A DNA stretch of 64,000 nucleotides from Opeltia flavorubescens (Eukaryota > Ascomycota > Lecanoromycetes > Teloschistales > Teloschistaceae), in NCBI GenBank assembly GCA_000442125.1, contig KE546986.1, forward strand, positions 299,198-363,197, read 5' to 3'. This document shows positions 10,752 through 22,130 of this stretch, in pieces (the first letter of the stretch is position 1; the number at the start of each line of letters is the position of its first letter). A model generated the notes under the pieces. That model saw only the letters and a program-made list of their open reading frames with translations. It did no database searches and had not been told where the DNA came from. Both the position numbers and the translations under genes were made by a program.

Positions 10752-12316
10752 TTAGCGTCGCGGCGGTACTTTACTCGAAGCCTTGGTCGCGTATGTATCT
10801 TTTTTTCTTCCACAAAAGAGACAAAAATCGTGTAATGTTTCAATCATTACACCCTTTCTACACCATCCACAATACCATAAGTCCCAACATGATTCGCTGC
10901 TCCGACTCCTGGATCTTTCATGTACTCCCGCAGATCCTATTTTAGTACGACTATGGACTGAAGGATCTATTCGACAAATTCAATATATGCCTGCAGCTGT
11001 GGACAAGAGCGAAAAGACTTACCTAGTTTATGCTTGGTGTTCCCATGGGCTTTGTCGGACGTTGGTTTCTTCTGATTTAGCTCTTCTCGATCCATGTCCA
11101 TGGGATCCGGCGGCATTGACTCCTTCTTTATCAACTGCTCTGCGGAATCCAGGTTTTCGCCCATGTTTGGCACAGAATCAGTTTGAGGATCGTCTGCTTC
11201 TTGCTCTTTTTCGAGCCTAGGTAAAACAAATAAAGCCAAATCTTCGAGATGGCGTGCGAGGTCGTTTACAAATCCGGCATCGGAGTCTGAAGAATTCTCA
11301 CATAAGGGGCATACTCGATCCATCAGATTAGCCGAATGATATGAATGTAGATGGTCCGACCATTCATGTCTACTGCCATAAAGCTTCTCTGGTGATGGAC
11401 AATCCGAATAGGGACATATATATGGAAGCAGGTCTTGGAATACGTGCTTTGTCCAAGACTCCTTTGGGTTTTCAATGGTGATAACATAGTAGCAGAAGGG
11501 GCATTCAAAAGGATTCCGGTCCGATGCGTCCTTTGGCGGGGGTGGGATTGTGAGGCCAGTACCGGCCTGTAGGGAAGAAGCATAAACGGTTGAACCACTG
11601 ATTGACATGGAAGGTGCTTTATCATTGCCCGAGGTTGTAAAAACTGTCGCAATCGTATCCGGTAGTACTTCATCCTGGGCATCGTCCACACCCTTGCCAA
11701 ACTTTGCACGCCGTCGTTCCTGACGTTTGAGTTGAACTCGCCTTCTGGTATTCGCACGTCCAAGGCGATCTTGAATCTCGTTACCAAGGTTGGGAAATTT
11801 ATGTGCTACGTGAGTCTTGTCAAACGGCTCGATTCCCGACTCGAAATGCACATCCGACCAGATTCTCTGACGCGCAGGTCTTCGAACAAGCATTGACATC
11901 TGAAAAAGACAGTCGATAATATTGATAAACGAGTCGTGGAGCTGCTTGAGTTCTGTCTCTACATCATCGTCTAGTGGACTGTCAAGGTCCTCTATGTCAG
12001 GGTCCTCCACGTCCGTTGATTGCATTTCTTTCTCTTCCGGCTCGCGAAAGGCTGCCAAGAAATCGTTGCTGACTTCCAAGAGGTCATCGAGGAGGTTCGC
12101 GATCTGTCGATGAATATGAGGTGCATCGCGTAATCTGAAGTCTAGGGAACTTTGATTCGTTTGGTGAGCACCGATATTGGCAGCCCAGATACGCAAACGC
12201 CCCCTCTCGTCGTTCCATTCGGTCATGGACACTCTGCCGCGATCCTGCAGTGCATGCAACCCCTCATCGAAAAGCTCGCAGCACTCGAGATATTTCTGTG
12301 ATATAAGATTCGACAT
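10752..12316 (-). CDS. C2H2-like zinc-finger protein with C-terminal Cys-pair module
   Basis: Exon 1 is 12316-11023 and exon 2 is 10966-10752. The 56-bp intron has a perfect GTAAGT donor and a GAATAG acceptor. Splicing in phase 1 avoids the TAG at 10967 and gives 502 residues. The N-terminal 110 residues (LRIWAANIGAHQTNQSSLDF, then RLRDAPHI and a helical LLDDLLEVSNDFL segment) match a pattern common at the start of ascomycete zinc-finger/ankyrin and NLR-associated proteins. Residues 280-370 hold irregular finger-like Cys/His pairs: FECPFCYYV, YICPYSDCPS...H...H and RVCPLCENS...ARHLEDLALFVLPR. The C-terminal exon adds WYCGWCRKGVM...FCLFCGRKK, a CxxC...CxxC module. The gene is divergent from the DUF7580 gene, with 244 bp between the starts. 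The shared promoter suggests co-regulation. Function is unknown; nucleic-acid or protein binding is inferred. Confidence 0.7.
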
Positions 12317-12560
12317 TACTATACTTTCAACAGTCGGGACTAGAGGGTGGAATCGGAAGCGCAGTATGATTGACAGGTGAGTGCAGCCAGAGATGTAGGA
12401 GGGCGGTATTATCTGATTGGATAGATGGATGCGGGGCTGGGAGAGCCTTATAGCCTTGTCGATGTCCGATCACCCTCTTCCAGATATACACACAACGTCT
12501 TTATTAGAGTTGACCGTGGTCTAGACTGAGTTTCTGCCTTCGTGAGCTCTATAGATCAGT
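12317..12560. promoter_or_regulatory. Compact divergent promoter
   Basis: These 244 bases lie between the start codons of the minus-strand zinc-finger gene and the plus-strand DUF7580 gene. They must carry both promoters. No single binding site stands out. Confidence 0.4.
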
Positions 12561-14282
12561 ATGGCAACTCTCGCAGGTCTAGTGCTCGCTGCATTTACTG
12601 TCACCGTGCAAGGTCTGGATGGTTTCGCACGAAGCTTGGACACCCTCAAGAGCTGGCGTTATTATCGCCGAGAGCTCAAAATTTACGCCCGGACGCTCGA
12701 ATGTCAAAGAGTCTGGTGTTTAGACACCATAGAGGAATTGTTTGATGGCATTGTGACAACGGATCACGAAATGGCTGAGCTACTAGAGAACCCGGGTGGG
12801 CCCGCTTGGAAGCAGCATGAAAAGGCGTTAAGAGAGCGACTTGGCAATGCTCATGGTGGCTTTTTGGAGATGATGCAGGATATGACGGATGCACTAGAGG
12901 CTCTCCGCCACAAAATCGGCATTGACGACCCAAACAATGTGGGTATTGGCTCCGCAATTTGCATGTCTTCCTAGAACCCTTGGCAGGTAGACTGGAGCAA
13001 CTTCTCCATGGTCAAACACGAAATCAAGAGACTGAAGATGGTGCTTTCAAAAGCAGTATACGCAGAATTACTCGCCCAAATTGACAAGACAAACAAAGAC
13101 TTACGTGGAATCACACACCAAAATCGTCTTCTTGAACCTGCTAGACGTCAACGACGATCAAAACGCAATTCAATCTTCTTCAAGGATCTCCGGAAGAAAG
13201 CTAGAAGCCTGTACAACATATTAGGTGAGGGTACCGCTTGGGGCTGCAGGTGCAAAAGCCAGCATATGGCCAGTCTACGCCTGGAGGCTAGGAACGGAAA
13301 TCGGTCCGACACCACTTTTCGTATCGTCTTGAACAATGGGGCTTCTCAATCTTCTTGGACTTGGTGTGAGGTTGATGTAACGTGCAAGGCTAGATTTCAT
13401 GTGCCCTCTTCGGTAGATGCGGCATCTCAGACGTCACTGAATCCTCCCACCAGGAGATCCTCGCGCCCTCGAAAAAGTGTCCAATTTGCAGCATGTGTGC
13501 CCTTACGAGAGAAGTCTCCTACAGACGACATGTTAGAGATCACAGATCTGTGCAATGCTATCAGGACGCTTTCCGCAGATAGAGTAATTGGAATGGTGGT
13601 CGATCACAGCCTGAATCATCAGCATCACATATATCACGCGGAACAAAGTTTACCAACCCAATTTCAAGTTGACTCCATATCGCTTGATACTTTACTCAAG
13701 ATGTCGAATGACCAAGAACAGAATCTTAACCTCGGCCTTCGAGACCGGCTACAGATCGCGGTGACGTTAGCATCGAGCGTTCTCCAGCTCGATCAAACTC
13801 TTTGGCTGCGACCAAGATGGAATAGTTCAGAAATAATGTTCTTATATCGAAATTCCAAGACGGAGTTCGATAAGCCTTACTTATCCTCCAGGACACCCAC
13901 CAGCCTCCCCAACATCAATAGTCACGACTCGGCGACGGTATCAGAGGCCAGGACAACTCCTTTAATACATCATGATTCACTGTTTGCGTTGGGTATTGTC
14001 CTTATCGAATTGGCTCTGGGAAAACCTTTGGTGACCATGCAAAGTGCGGAAGATATTGAGAATGATTGTCTTTTGTCGACCATCAACACAACGTACCGAG
14101 TACTTGACTTGGTATACACGAAGAGTGGTGGGCGATATGGTGATGTCGTTCGTAGATGCATTCATTGTTCTTTCGATATGCGAAAGAAGACATTCGACAA
14201 TGACGCTTTTCAAGAGGCTGTATTCGAATTAGTCGTCGCCCCTTTAGTACAGGATCTCAAAGACTCCCATGGACGAGGATAA
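12561..14282 (+). CDS. DUF7580 / HeLo-like domain protein (two exons)
   Basis: Exon 1 is 12561-12938 and exon 2 is 12987-14282. The 48-bp intron (GTGGGT...TTGGCAG) is removed in phase 0, giving 557 residues. Residues 1-130 begin MATLAGLVLAAFTVTVQGLD and form the helical, prion-inhibition (HeLo-like) type N-terminus. Residues 130-200 continue as a helical region (HEIKRLKMVLSKAVYAELLA). The C-terminal 240 residues show the DUF7580 signature: SLDTLLKM, LRDRLQIAVTLASSVLQL, LFALGIVLIELALGKPL and RYGDVVRRCIHCSFD, a degenerate kinase-like fold without HRD or DFG residues. Family members are abundant in Pezizomycotina and are often linked to non-self recognition or cell-death architectures. This role is inferred; no amyloid motif was seen. 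The gene is divergent from the zinc-finger gene upstream. Confidence 0.88.
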
Positions 14283-15005
14283 GAGATCTCAATACCTTGA
14301 TCCCCATCCTTCGGCCGGGCAACGTCATTCATCACTTCCTTCAATCCATCGATTTCCTCTTTCAGCTCCATAGCAATCTCCGTCCTCCTCTGTCTGAAGA
14401 TGCTTAGCATCGCCTTGTCCCCTACCAGACTTATGATGACAGTCAAAACAAGTGAATATTCGATGGGTCTTCCATCTCAAGTACAGAGATTCTTGCAGAG
14501 AGCAGTTGAATTAGAAATGCAGAAAAATACAACCCGAGAATCAAAAGTCAAAGGACTATCAATGTAATGATCCTATGACTCAAGTCAACACTCCATCATC
14601 ACCCCTTCAACGCCAAGGGATTGACTTTGGCACATTGAAAGTCCTTGGCAATAAAATTGGGCGAATTATTTTGTATAAACGTGGATGGCAAAGAAAAAAG
14701 AACGAAATGTCGATGAAGCTGAGAACAGAAACCGATAATTTCCTAAATCTAGCTTGCTTGTTCCGAGTAATGGATTTCACAAATCTGCGCGCCAATTCCA
14801 CGAGGGTATGTATATACCATCATTCCACATAAGACAATAGTTTTCTGAAATGCATAAAGAGATCATAGGTCCAAACCTTGAAAAAGAGTGTTTCAAATAA
14901 TATTCCTCATCTACAATGAATGACACCCAAATCTCAAAAACCGATATTCTTTTCAAAGCTTTTCCCAACCATCGCTACTTCTCCCTCTTCCACTCCCTAC
15001 TCTAA
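14283..15005. other. Convergent intergenic region
   Basis: This lies between the 3' ends of the DUF7580 gene and the hydrolase gene. A minus-strand frame at 14446-14213 has a helical, coding-like stretch (QRRTEIAMELKEEIDGLKEV), but it overlaps the DUF7580 3' end and has no placed start or splice partner. Nothing firmer was seen. Confidence 0.4.
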
Positions 15006-16231
15006 TCACCGCTCACTCCTCCTAATCCAATTCTCCACAACCTGCGCAATCCTCAGATTATTCTTCTCCAAAAACCCAAAATGCCCATTCCCCTTGATCC
15101 CAATCTCCCCCAGCTTTATCCACTCGACCCTCACCCCCGCTTGTCGCAAATACTGCACCACACATCGATCATACGTGATATGTGGACTCGCCTCCCCTGT
15201 CAAAGCCACATAGGGCACTTTGGCTATCTGTGGCAATTTTCTCGCGGGCTCGGCTTGGAAGATACATGATCTTCGCGCGGGGGTATCGGGTTCGTTGTCT
15301 ACGGTCTTGAGATCGGTTGGGTCATTGGCAGGAGGGTTGTAGGTGATCTTCGTATTCGTGAGACCCCAGGCACGATTCTTCGTTCTCCCGACAGAGCTGG
15401 TGGCGTTGCCGGTGTAGGATTGAAAGGGTATGTTGCCCGGTTCGTAATTGATATTTGCGGCGACGAGTTCGGGGCATTGGTCGCTTAGGAGGATGGGGTG
15501 TAGGGCACCGATGGAATGGCTGATGAGGTAGGAGCGGCCGATGAGGGAGAGGAGGGCACAGCCGGAGGCGCGCATGGAGAGTTCTTGTCGCGTGAGGTTG
15601 CTGGTTAGGGGGATGAATTGCGCTTCGAAGGCGTCGAAGATTGGGTCGCCGATTGTACCTGCCTGTTTTGGATGTCAGGACTGATTTGAGATGGGTTTTG
15701 GATCATGGATGCGCATGGACTTACTCCTGGCCATTGAGTATGCAATTGCGACTGCGGATAAGCATTGACACTTTCTGGCTTCGTAAATCCACCCGTCGTT
15801 ATCTCGGCTGTTGAACCGAATCTCAACGGGTATCCTGCGAGGTCATTTTGGGTTGCGCGTCCGACAGATGTTTGGTCGATAATATAGACGGCAAATCCAC
15901 GGTCAAGGAAGTACGAAGCCCATCCTTCTCGATTGTCTGGAGTCTGTAACCATACAGACCCAGCGGAACCACCTCCATGGAAGAAAACGATGGGATATCG
16001 TTGCCTGATGCCGCGCACAGGGATCAACTTCTCAACATATAGCTGATCGTAGGTAAGAGTTCCTCTCAACGTAGGATCAAAAACATAACGTCCACCAATG
16101 TAGAAATACTCCCTATGATACGCAGCCTCTTGGGGTCGACATTGCGGATTAACTCCTTTCAATCCGGTACAGTCTAAAGCATGAATTAATGGTGCAAGGC
16201 CAAGCAAAAGGATGACAAAGAGGCTGAGCAT
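15006..16231 (-). CDS. Secreted alpha/beta hydrolase (esterase/lipase-like)
   Basis: Exon 1 is 16231-15725 and exon 2 is 15662-15006. The 62-bp intron (GTAAGT...AAACAG) is removed in phase 0, giving 387 residues. Residues 1-18 form a signal peptide (LFVILLLGLAPLIHA). HGGG at about 85-88 is the oxyanion-hole motif. SHSIG near residue 217-221 is the nucleophile elbow, with Ser219 as likely nucleophile; this variant has Ser in place of the first Gly of GxSxG. GNGHFGFLEKNN near residue 360 supplies the catalytic His (about 363). The protein is thus a complete Ser-His hydrolase acting outside the cell or in the secretory path. The substrate is unknown. In fungi such proteins are often annotated as secreted lipases or esterases. 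The extremes of the gene are well supported by the signal peptide and the stop. Confidence 0.85.
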
Positions 16232-17302
16232 TGGATACGGATTCAGGTATGGAGAATCTGGGGGATTTGATGCTAGGGCACCCCGCGCCGATCCTTATCA
16301 ATGTTTGGGATGAACTAAATTCGTTCCATTGTTCGAAGCGAGTCCGCATACGGTGGATATTTCGCGCCGGTCGGTACCTGGCAGGATCGTGTCTTGCGCA
16401 TCCTGCGCCGTTGATTTTGCAAAGCGCACCACTGGAAAGACGGCAGTTGTTGCATTGTGCATGAAACTATTGACTGGTGCAGGCGGACTATTGGTCTGTC
16501 GTACGGGCGTGACATTTTGGTATAAAGAAGAGGCGATTCCATTGCCAGATGTGTAATCTTCCTGTGAAAAGATCTAAAAGGCCTACAGCACCAAGTTGGT
16601 GAAACCTGCGAAGAGCCGGCAATTGTTCTCACCCACGTTCAATCTCATCCCACGCATTGGTTCAAGACCTAGACGTGGTAGCGGGATACCGGTGATCCAT
16701 GGCGTGACAGTCTAGCGGCTTGGTAGACCACCTCGTACGTAATTTCAGGAATTGTGGCTTGCTAGAAGCTTTCAATTGAGTCTAGCGGATTGAGACAAAG
16801 ACAGATTACCAACAATGACCATGTCATCTCGTTGGTCGTTGACGTCCTACCGGCAAATGCACGCGACGCCAATTCCACCGCGCTTCCCGACCATGGTGCA
16901 TTTTGTTGGCCGTTCACTGGTGCTGATCCATATTTTCGTCGCTAGCGAAGCGCATATCCCAATCAATGTCCTGGAAATTGTCGCGCTTCGGCTAGAAAAC
17001 GACTGGAACGATTCACATGGCAAAGACAATCCGCTGGGCCAACGTTCGAGCTGATTTTATTGATCCCTGCAAGTTCATCCTTTCGTCAGGGGTAGGCTCG
17101 ATCCGGAAAGAACCCGAATTACCGTAGAGCCTTGTTGCTCCTTCTTGATCGTCGTCTTGCATCAGTAGTGCAGAAGGCCTGAGTGTCACTTTCGCAATGA
17201 AAGACCCACGTTCCCTCCACGTTTTTCCATCCGGGGCGTTGTCATTCTCTTTTATTTGTGTTGAGCAAGGCAGAGCATATCCTTACTGCAAAGGTCGACA
17301 CG
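16232..17302. other. Divergent intergenic region
   Basis: About 1.07 kb separates the hydrolase start from the rhodopsin-like gene start and so carries both promoters. Several open frames overlap on both strands, but none is supported. A GC-rich patch lies near 16270-16300. Confidence 0.4.
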
Positions 17303-18697
17303 ATGGTCAGATCAGCTTTGGTCGGGCAACCGCCAGCGACGGATGAAGATCTATGGATTGTCAAAGGCAACTTGCTGCTTACTGGATTGACAAAACTCGA
17401 TCCACACAAAGGGCTGATGATTCCACCCTTCCGTCCGCCTCCAGACAAGTACCACTTTCAGACCAGACAACCAGCCATTATCGCCGTCTCCTCGGTCCTC
17501 ATCGTTGTCATGCTCGTCATTACAGTGGCGCGACTTCTTCTTCGAAGATTGAAGAAAGAGATGAAGTTTGGGCCGGATGATTGGCTCATGATACCTGCCT
17601 TGGTCAGTCCCATCACCGATGAGATTGTGCTGCTGTCTGACTTGTCAGATACTGGCGCTCTTGTGGCCTATTCTTCAAATCGCTCAAGCCAAAGTTGCCG
17701 GTGCTGGGAAACATGTCTATGATGTTTCTTACCACGAGCTGTACATGGCCAACTGGGTATGCCACTTTGCGAAAAGCTCTTCTTGACAGTGCTGATTGCA
17801 AAACCAGATTGGGAGTTTCGCCAAAATCGATTTTTACGTCGCATTGGTGTGTTCCAATCCTACACGCATATGCGCACCTCGACTGACATTCAAAGGGCCT
17901 TGTTAAACTTAGCATCGTTTCTTTCAACATGAGATTGACCGGACTTTCATCTCGAAAATGGATGTATGCACACTGGGCATTCTTCGCGGCAATAATAATG
18001 CACATGATCGCCGCCACCTTCCTCACCACCTTTCAATGCGTACCTGTAGTGGGTGCTTGGGACACAATAGCGACTGCCCATCTGGATAAAAAACCGAAAT
18101 GTCTTTCGGAAGAGCAAATCAACAACCCACTCATCATCACTCATATCATCATGGACTTTTGCTTGCTCGCTGTACCCATTGTGGTTTTGTACAAACTGCA
18201 AATGGCATCTGCGATCAAGATCCGACTCTATTTGTTATTCTCCGTCGGGTGTTTAACGTGCTTTGCTGCCATAATGAGGAAGGTATCTCAAGATCAACTC
18301 AAGAAGGATGTGACATGTGGGTACAGCCCTTCAATACTGGTAACTTGTACTGATAACATCAGATAATATCACCGCTTTGATATACTGGACGGAATTAGAC
18401 ATGACCTTGACTGTTGTTGTCGCGTCTCTACCAGTCCTTGGAACCCTCTTGTTGAGTCAAGCGTCCAGCCGCAAACCATCCAAACCATCTGGTGTTTCAT
18501 CATCCTTTGGCATCTCGTCGAAGCCAAAAGGCAGTCAGGTTCTTTCGTCACAGAGTCGAGAAGGCATCATTCGGCAAGATGAGATCGAGTTGGAATATCA
18601 CAGTCGAGATCCGAGATACGCTGAAGAAGGAATAGGTGGGCCAGGGAGAGACACATACTACATTGATCCTCAAGCTAAACACTGGGATGCGAGATGA
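17303..18697 (+). CDS. Fungal rhodopsin-like integral membrane protein (five exons)
   Basis: Exons are 17303-17602, 17649-17756, 17808-17846, 17896-18316 and 18363-18697. The four introns are 46-51 bp with GT-AG ends, and every junction keeps the frame, giving 400 residues. Hydrophobic helices include PAIIAVSSVLIVVMLVITVA, ILALLWPILQIAQA, WAFFAAIIMHMIAATF, IIMDFCLLAVPIVVLYKL and LYLLFSVGCLTCFAAIM, followed by NITALIYWTELDMTLTVVV. This is the seven-helix fungal 'rhodopsin domain' (SAT4/PTH11-related) pattern with its typical EDDW-like GPDDWLM, IRYxKxDFY-like and WTELDMTL motifs. The C-terminal 100 residues are a Ser/Pro-rich cytoplasmic tail. These proteins sit in the plasma membrane and some act as receptors in surface sensing. 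The ligand is unknown. The upstream in-frame ATG at 17258 is less likely than 17303. Confidence 0.85.
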
Positions 18698-19644
18698 CAA
18701 TAGAAAGCTATATCAGGCCTGTACAAAGAGAAAGATAATAGAAATAAAAAATTGTATATATCGCGTCTCGTCACGAACGAAGCTCTCTTGGACTTCGAGT
18801 TCCTTGGTATCTCACGACGGTCTACTGGCAGGCTTCATACTTGGTCGAGGCTATATATGTGAGTATGTATCTAGAATCGTAGGTCTTGGAACGAATTTTG
18901 GTGGTTCAGAAGGAGGTTTCACAAGGTCCATCGTTATCAACAAGCACCATTCCCAACATCTTTTGTGGTCTCCTGCAGCCATTGGTGGCTAGAACACGCG
19001 TCATTGTTTCGTCAAATTCAAGTTGAGCTTTACTGCAGAAGTGCCGCATTGATGGCCGACAAAGGTAATGGAGCATTTAACCTGTGTGAGCGCCTGTGTT
19101 AATACGATCGCAACAAAGGGAAAGGAGCCTCCAAAAGCAACGCCAGATATCAGGGGTTAAAACCCACCCCCTGTTTCCTTATCACCACCAACCTGCGTTG
19201 ACGAGGAAGCAGTGCTTCGTCTGTGTTGACTGCTGCATGAAAGAGGATGCATATACAAACTCAAATCAGCTTGAACTCTGCCCAATTCAAAGCGCTCTGT
19301 GGAGTTGCCTCTTGGTGTAAAATTGTCAGTCGATGATAGATCTATTGAAGAATGTTTACGAAATTATCCTTTCGCTTGTTTCCGAGTTGATGACCGCAGT
19401 GAAATGGCGGCACTATACCTAATCGGCTCCTAGCGCCCCCTCCACCCAGTCTCCCTTGAGGGGTCCTCGGGGTCCAATGTACCGAGGGTACACACGATTA
19501 CCGATAACACGTATATCTCGAAATGACACCAAATTATCTCGTTTCGTCTACAGTATCTCAAGCAACCTGTTTCAATCCGAGACTCGGCTTGGTACTCCCG
19601 CCTACGATCTGTGAAGCACGTTGACCGGCAAAGTGAGGTCAATC
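18698..19644. other. Intergenic, no gene recognised
   Basis: Only short overlapping frames occur. The stretch follows the rhodopsin-like gene and leads into the F-box gene promoter. Nothing was recognised. Confidence 0.4.
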
Positions 19645-20994
19645 ATGGATATTAGCAGGCTTCCACCTGAAATTATGACCTCAATTCTCAGGCGTGCTTG
19701 TTATAGTCATAGCAAAAGCGACATCTCATCCAGCCTTCTAGTATCTCGCCAGTGGTCACAAATCGTCTACCCACTGGCGTGGGAGTCTGTCGTCATCAAT
19801 ACATCGACTCTCACAGCTTTCAATAAACTCATGGCGCAGTCGCCACATCTTGGCCAGTACATCCGATCTTTGACCTTGCAGCTACACACGATTTGGCCCA
19901 CGAAGCAAGAAATCCGAGATCTGAAGGAGGGTAAGCTTCAGTGGTACGAAGGAGCGACCCCAAGTACGGTGGCTTTATGGAGGAGCCTTAAGAAGCTTGC
20001 AGAATATATCGCTTCTGGCATGCCTAATCTCGTCAGCTTCTCTTTACGCATCAACAAGTACATCCCGCTAGACCATGACCGCGAGATTCTGTACAATGAG
20101 CCTCATGGAGCGTACATGAGGTCGCATACTCTTGCCTGCCTGTTGCGCGCCCTGCCTCGGTGTTGCGTGGACCTCGAACTCGATACCCGGGGACGAGACG
20201 ATGAAGAATACTTCTTCCATGAGACAACAGTCATGAGGACTTCGGAACACCTATGTGTCGTGCTCAGGGAACTTCTCCCTCGATTGCGACATCTCCACCT
20301 ACGACTTGGGTGGTGCTGTCCGGATTTACTCATCTCAGCTTCTAAAGGCGAAAGCTATCTTTTGGAGGCACCGAACTTACTATCATTGGTACTCAACCTG
20401 AACACACAGCCCCATTCTNGTGGTCCAGACATCTGTCAAAGTTTCCAATCAAGAGAGAAGATTGACGCGCCTTTCTACCGTGGCAGAAAGCTCCAGGCAT
20501 GCATCGAGCCCGTCCTTATCAATGCGATCCAGGACGGCGCTTTCCCTCGGGCGTACCAGATACAACTCATGATTCTCCTAGGCTCACAGGGTCGAGACTA
20601 TTCTCATTTCATCCAGCAAGATTTCATCACGCAAACGTCGTACACTCTCCCCTTTCGACTTATCTGGTTCGAGTGTGAATACGAAGATCGAGAGTATATG
20701 GCCCGTACCAGATCCAATCAGGAGATGTTCGGAAACTTCGGGTCGAAGCAAGATTTGGAAGATGAAGTTGAAGGCACGATATGGTCTACTACGGCGGAAG
20801 GGTATCGATGGTCAGCAGATTTCTACCGAACAGGGGATCGTCAGCTGGCATCCACCAAAGCACCCGAGGTTGAAACACGTTCCGAGTTTCTTGATCGCCA
20901 TACGGATGATATGCGAGGAACTACGCGGGTGTGGGCACTCAATACAATCAACGATTTCGAAGGTTTGCAGGTGGAAGTTAAGCCGCTGCCTTGA
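19645..20994 (+). CDS. F-box-like protein
   Basis: ATG at 19645 opens a 449-residue single-exon protein. The frame extends nine codons upstream only through TTG, so 19645 was chosen. Residues 1-45 form an F-box: MDISRLPPEIMTSIL followed by SSLLVSRQWSQIVYPLAWESV, with the LPPEI and W...P...W spacing of the family. The rest contains leucine-rich segments such as HLGQYIRSLTLQLHT, LVSFSLRI and LLPRLRHLHLRL, suggesting irregular LRR-like repeats for substrate binding. The likely role is as a substrate adaptor for an SCF ubiquitin ligase in cytoplasm or nucleus. One ambiguous base (n at 20419) makes residue 259 undefined but does not break the frame. Confidence 0.85.
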   Translation: MDISRLPPEIMTSILRRACYSHSKSDISSSLLVSRQWSQIVYPLAWESVVINTSTLTAFNKLMAQSPHLGQYIRSLTLQLHTIWPTKQEIRDLKEGKLQWYEGATPSTVALWRSLKKLAEYIASGMPNLVSFSLRINKYIPLDHDREILYNEPHGAYMRSHTLACLLRALPRCCVDLELDTRGRDDEEYFFHETTVMRTSEHLCVVLRELLPRLRHLHLRLGWCCPDLLISASKGESYLLEAPNLLSLVLNLNTQPHSXGPDICQSFQSREKIDAPFYRGRKLQACIEPVLINAIQDGAFPRAYQIQLMILLGSQGRDYSHFIQQDFITQTSYTLPFRLIWFECEYEDREYMARTRSNQEMFGNFGSKQDLEDEVEGTIWSTTAEGYRWSADFYRTGDRQLASTKAPEVETRSEFLDRHTDDMRGTTRVWALNTINDFEGLQVEVKPLP

Positions 20995-21899
20995 AATGGA
21001 TCAATATTCGAGTTTCAAGTTGTGCGGTCAAAGTTTCCAAATCTATTGGAGCAATAAGAACGAGCAGTACCGGATGGCAATCAAGAACCTGGGAGAATCA
21101 CATAGTCAATAGAATCATGACCATTCAAGTATTCAAGATTATTATAGCATTGATGTCTTGCTTTTACGCGTCGCTGTCACTACTAGATCAAGATAGTCCG
21201 AGATATCAATCCTACTTGGAACATCCGAACTACCCTGACGATCAAGGGCAGGATATATATGTCCCTTGCACCCTGCACGGATCACCCCTCAGATTGACGA
21301 GAGAAATTTCTTGAAGAAAGGGCTATTTGGTATAAAGTAGCACCAGAGAATACATGGCGCCAACTTTATATTTCGCTATCCTCTCTTCTACATGGTAGCT
21401 TGGACAAGCAGTAGAAAAACACAACCAAGATCCCTTTGCGGATAACAAGCTATGGAGAACAAGTTATTCACCGACCTTCTTCCCGATGCTCGATGCTTCC
21501 GCCAAAATTGGCTGATTCCCAACCGCTCGTGATCTAAAGGACTTACCTAATTCGTAGAGCGACAGCGTTTTGGCCGCCTAAGGTTAATACATCGAAACAA
21601 TGGGAACTTTGAACGAAGTATACACAAGCTCCTCACAGGGATGGAAAAGGTATCACACTGATGAGATATTCGTACTTTTAAAAATAAGACGAATATTGTT
21701 TTATACTGCGATACTTCCTGACTTCGACTCTCCACAGATTCCTCTCACTGGTCAAGGGATTTATTTTTTTCGCAGTCTAACCAATCACTGTAACCCGATC
21801 CATGATAAGATAACTTGGTAGCGCCAAGAAAGTATACCGTACTCTGTACCGGGCCCGGCCTTAGCGAGCTGCTGTGAATCTATTTAGTGGTACAGAAAT
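20995..21899. other. Intergenic, edge of AT-rich island
   Basis: No gene is supported. Composition moves from gene-like to AT-rich by about 21880. Confidence 0.4.
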
Positions 21900-22122
21900 C
21901 GTGTTTAAAATTTTAACTGCCTTTAGGCGGATTCCTAGGCATTATAGTATTATAACGCTGTAATAGTTTTAATATCAATACGCCGTTATAAAAGTATAGT
22001 TTTTTAAATAAAACGGTACCCGAGTAGTTTTTAAAGGATCACGTACAGGATTATTAAATTAAGCTACCTTTAGAACGGTTAATACTAGAAATTTGCCAAG
22101 ACCGCTAAGGTTTAAAATTATA

Positions 22123-22130
22123 ACAAGCCT
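22123..22130 (+). repeat. Target-site duplication, left copy
   Basis: ACAAGCCT, identical to the 8 bases at 22596-22603 on the other side of the hAT-like element. Confidence 0.75.

Noticed and set aside
14213-14446. Minus-strand frame with coiled-coil-like sequence
   Set aside because: It overlaps the 3' end of the well-supported DUF7580 gene, and no start, intron partner or family could be placed.
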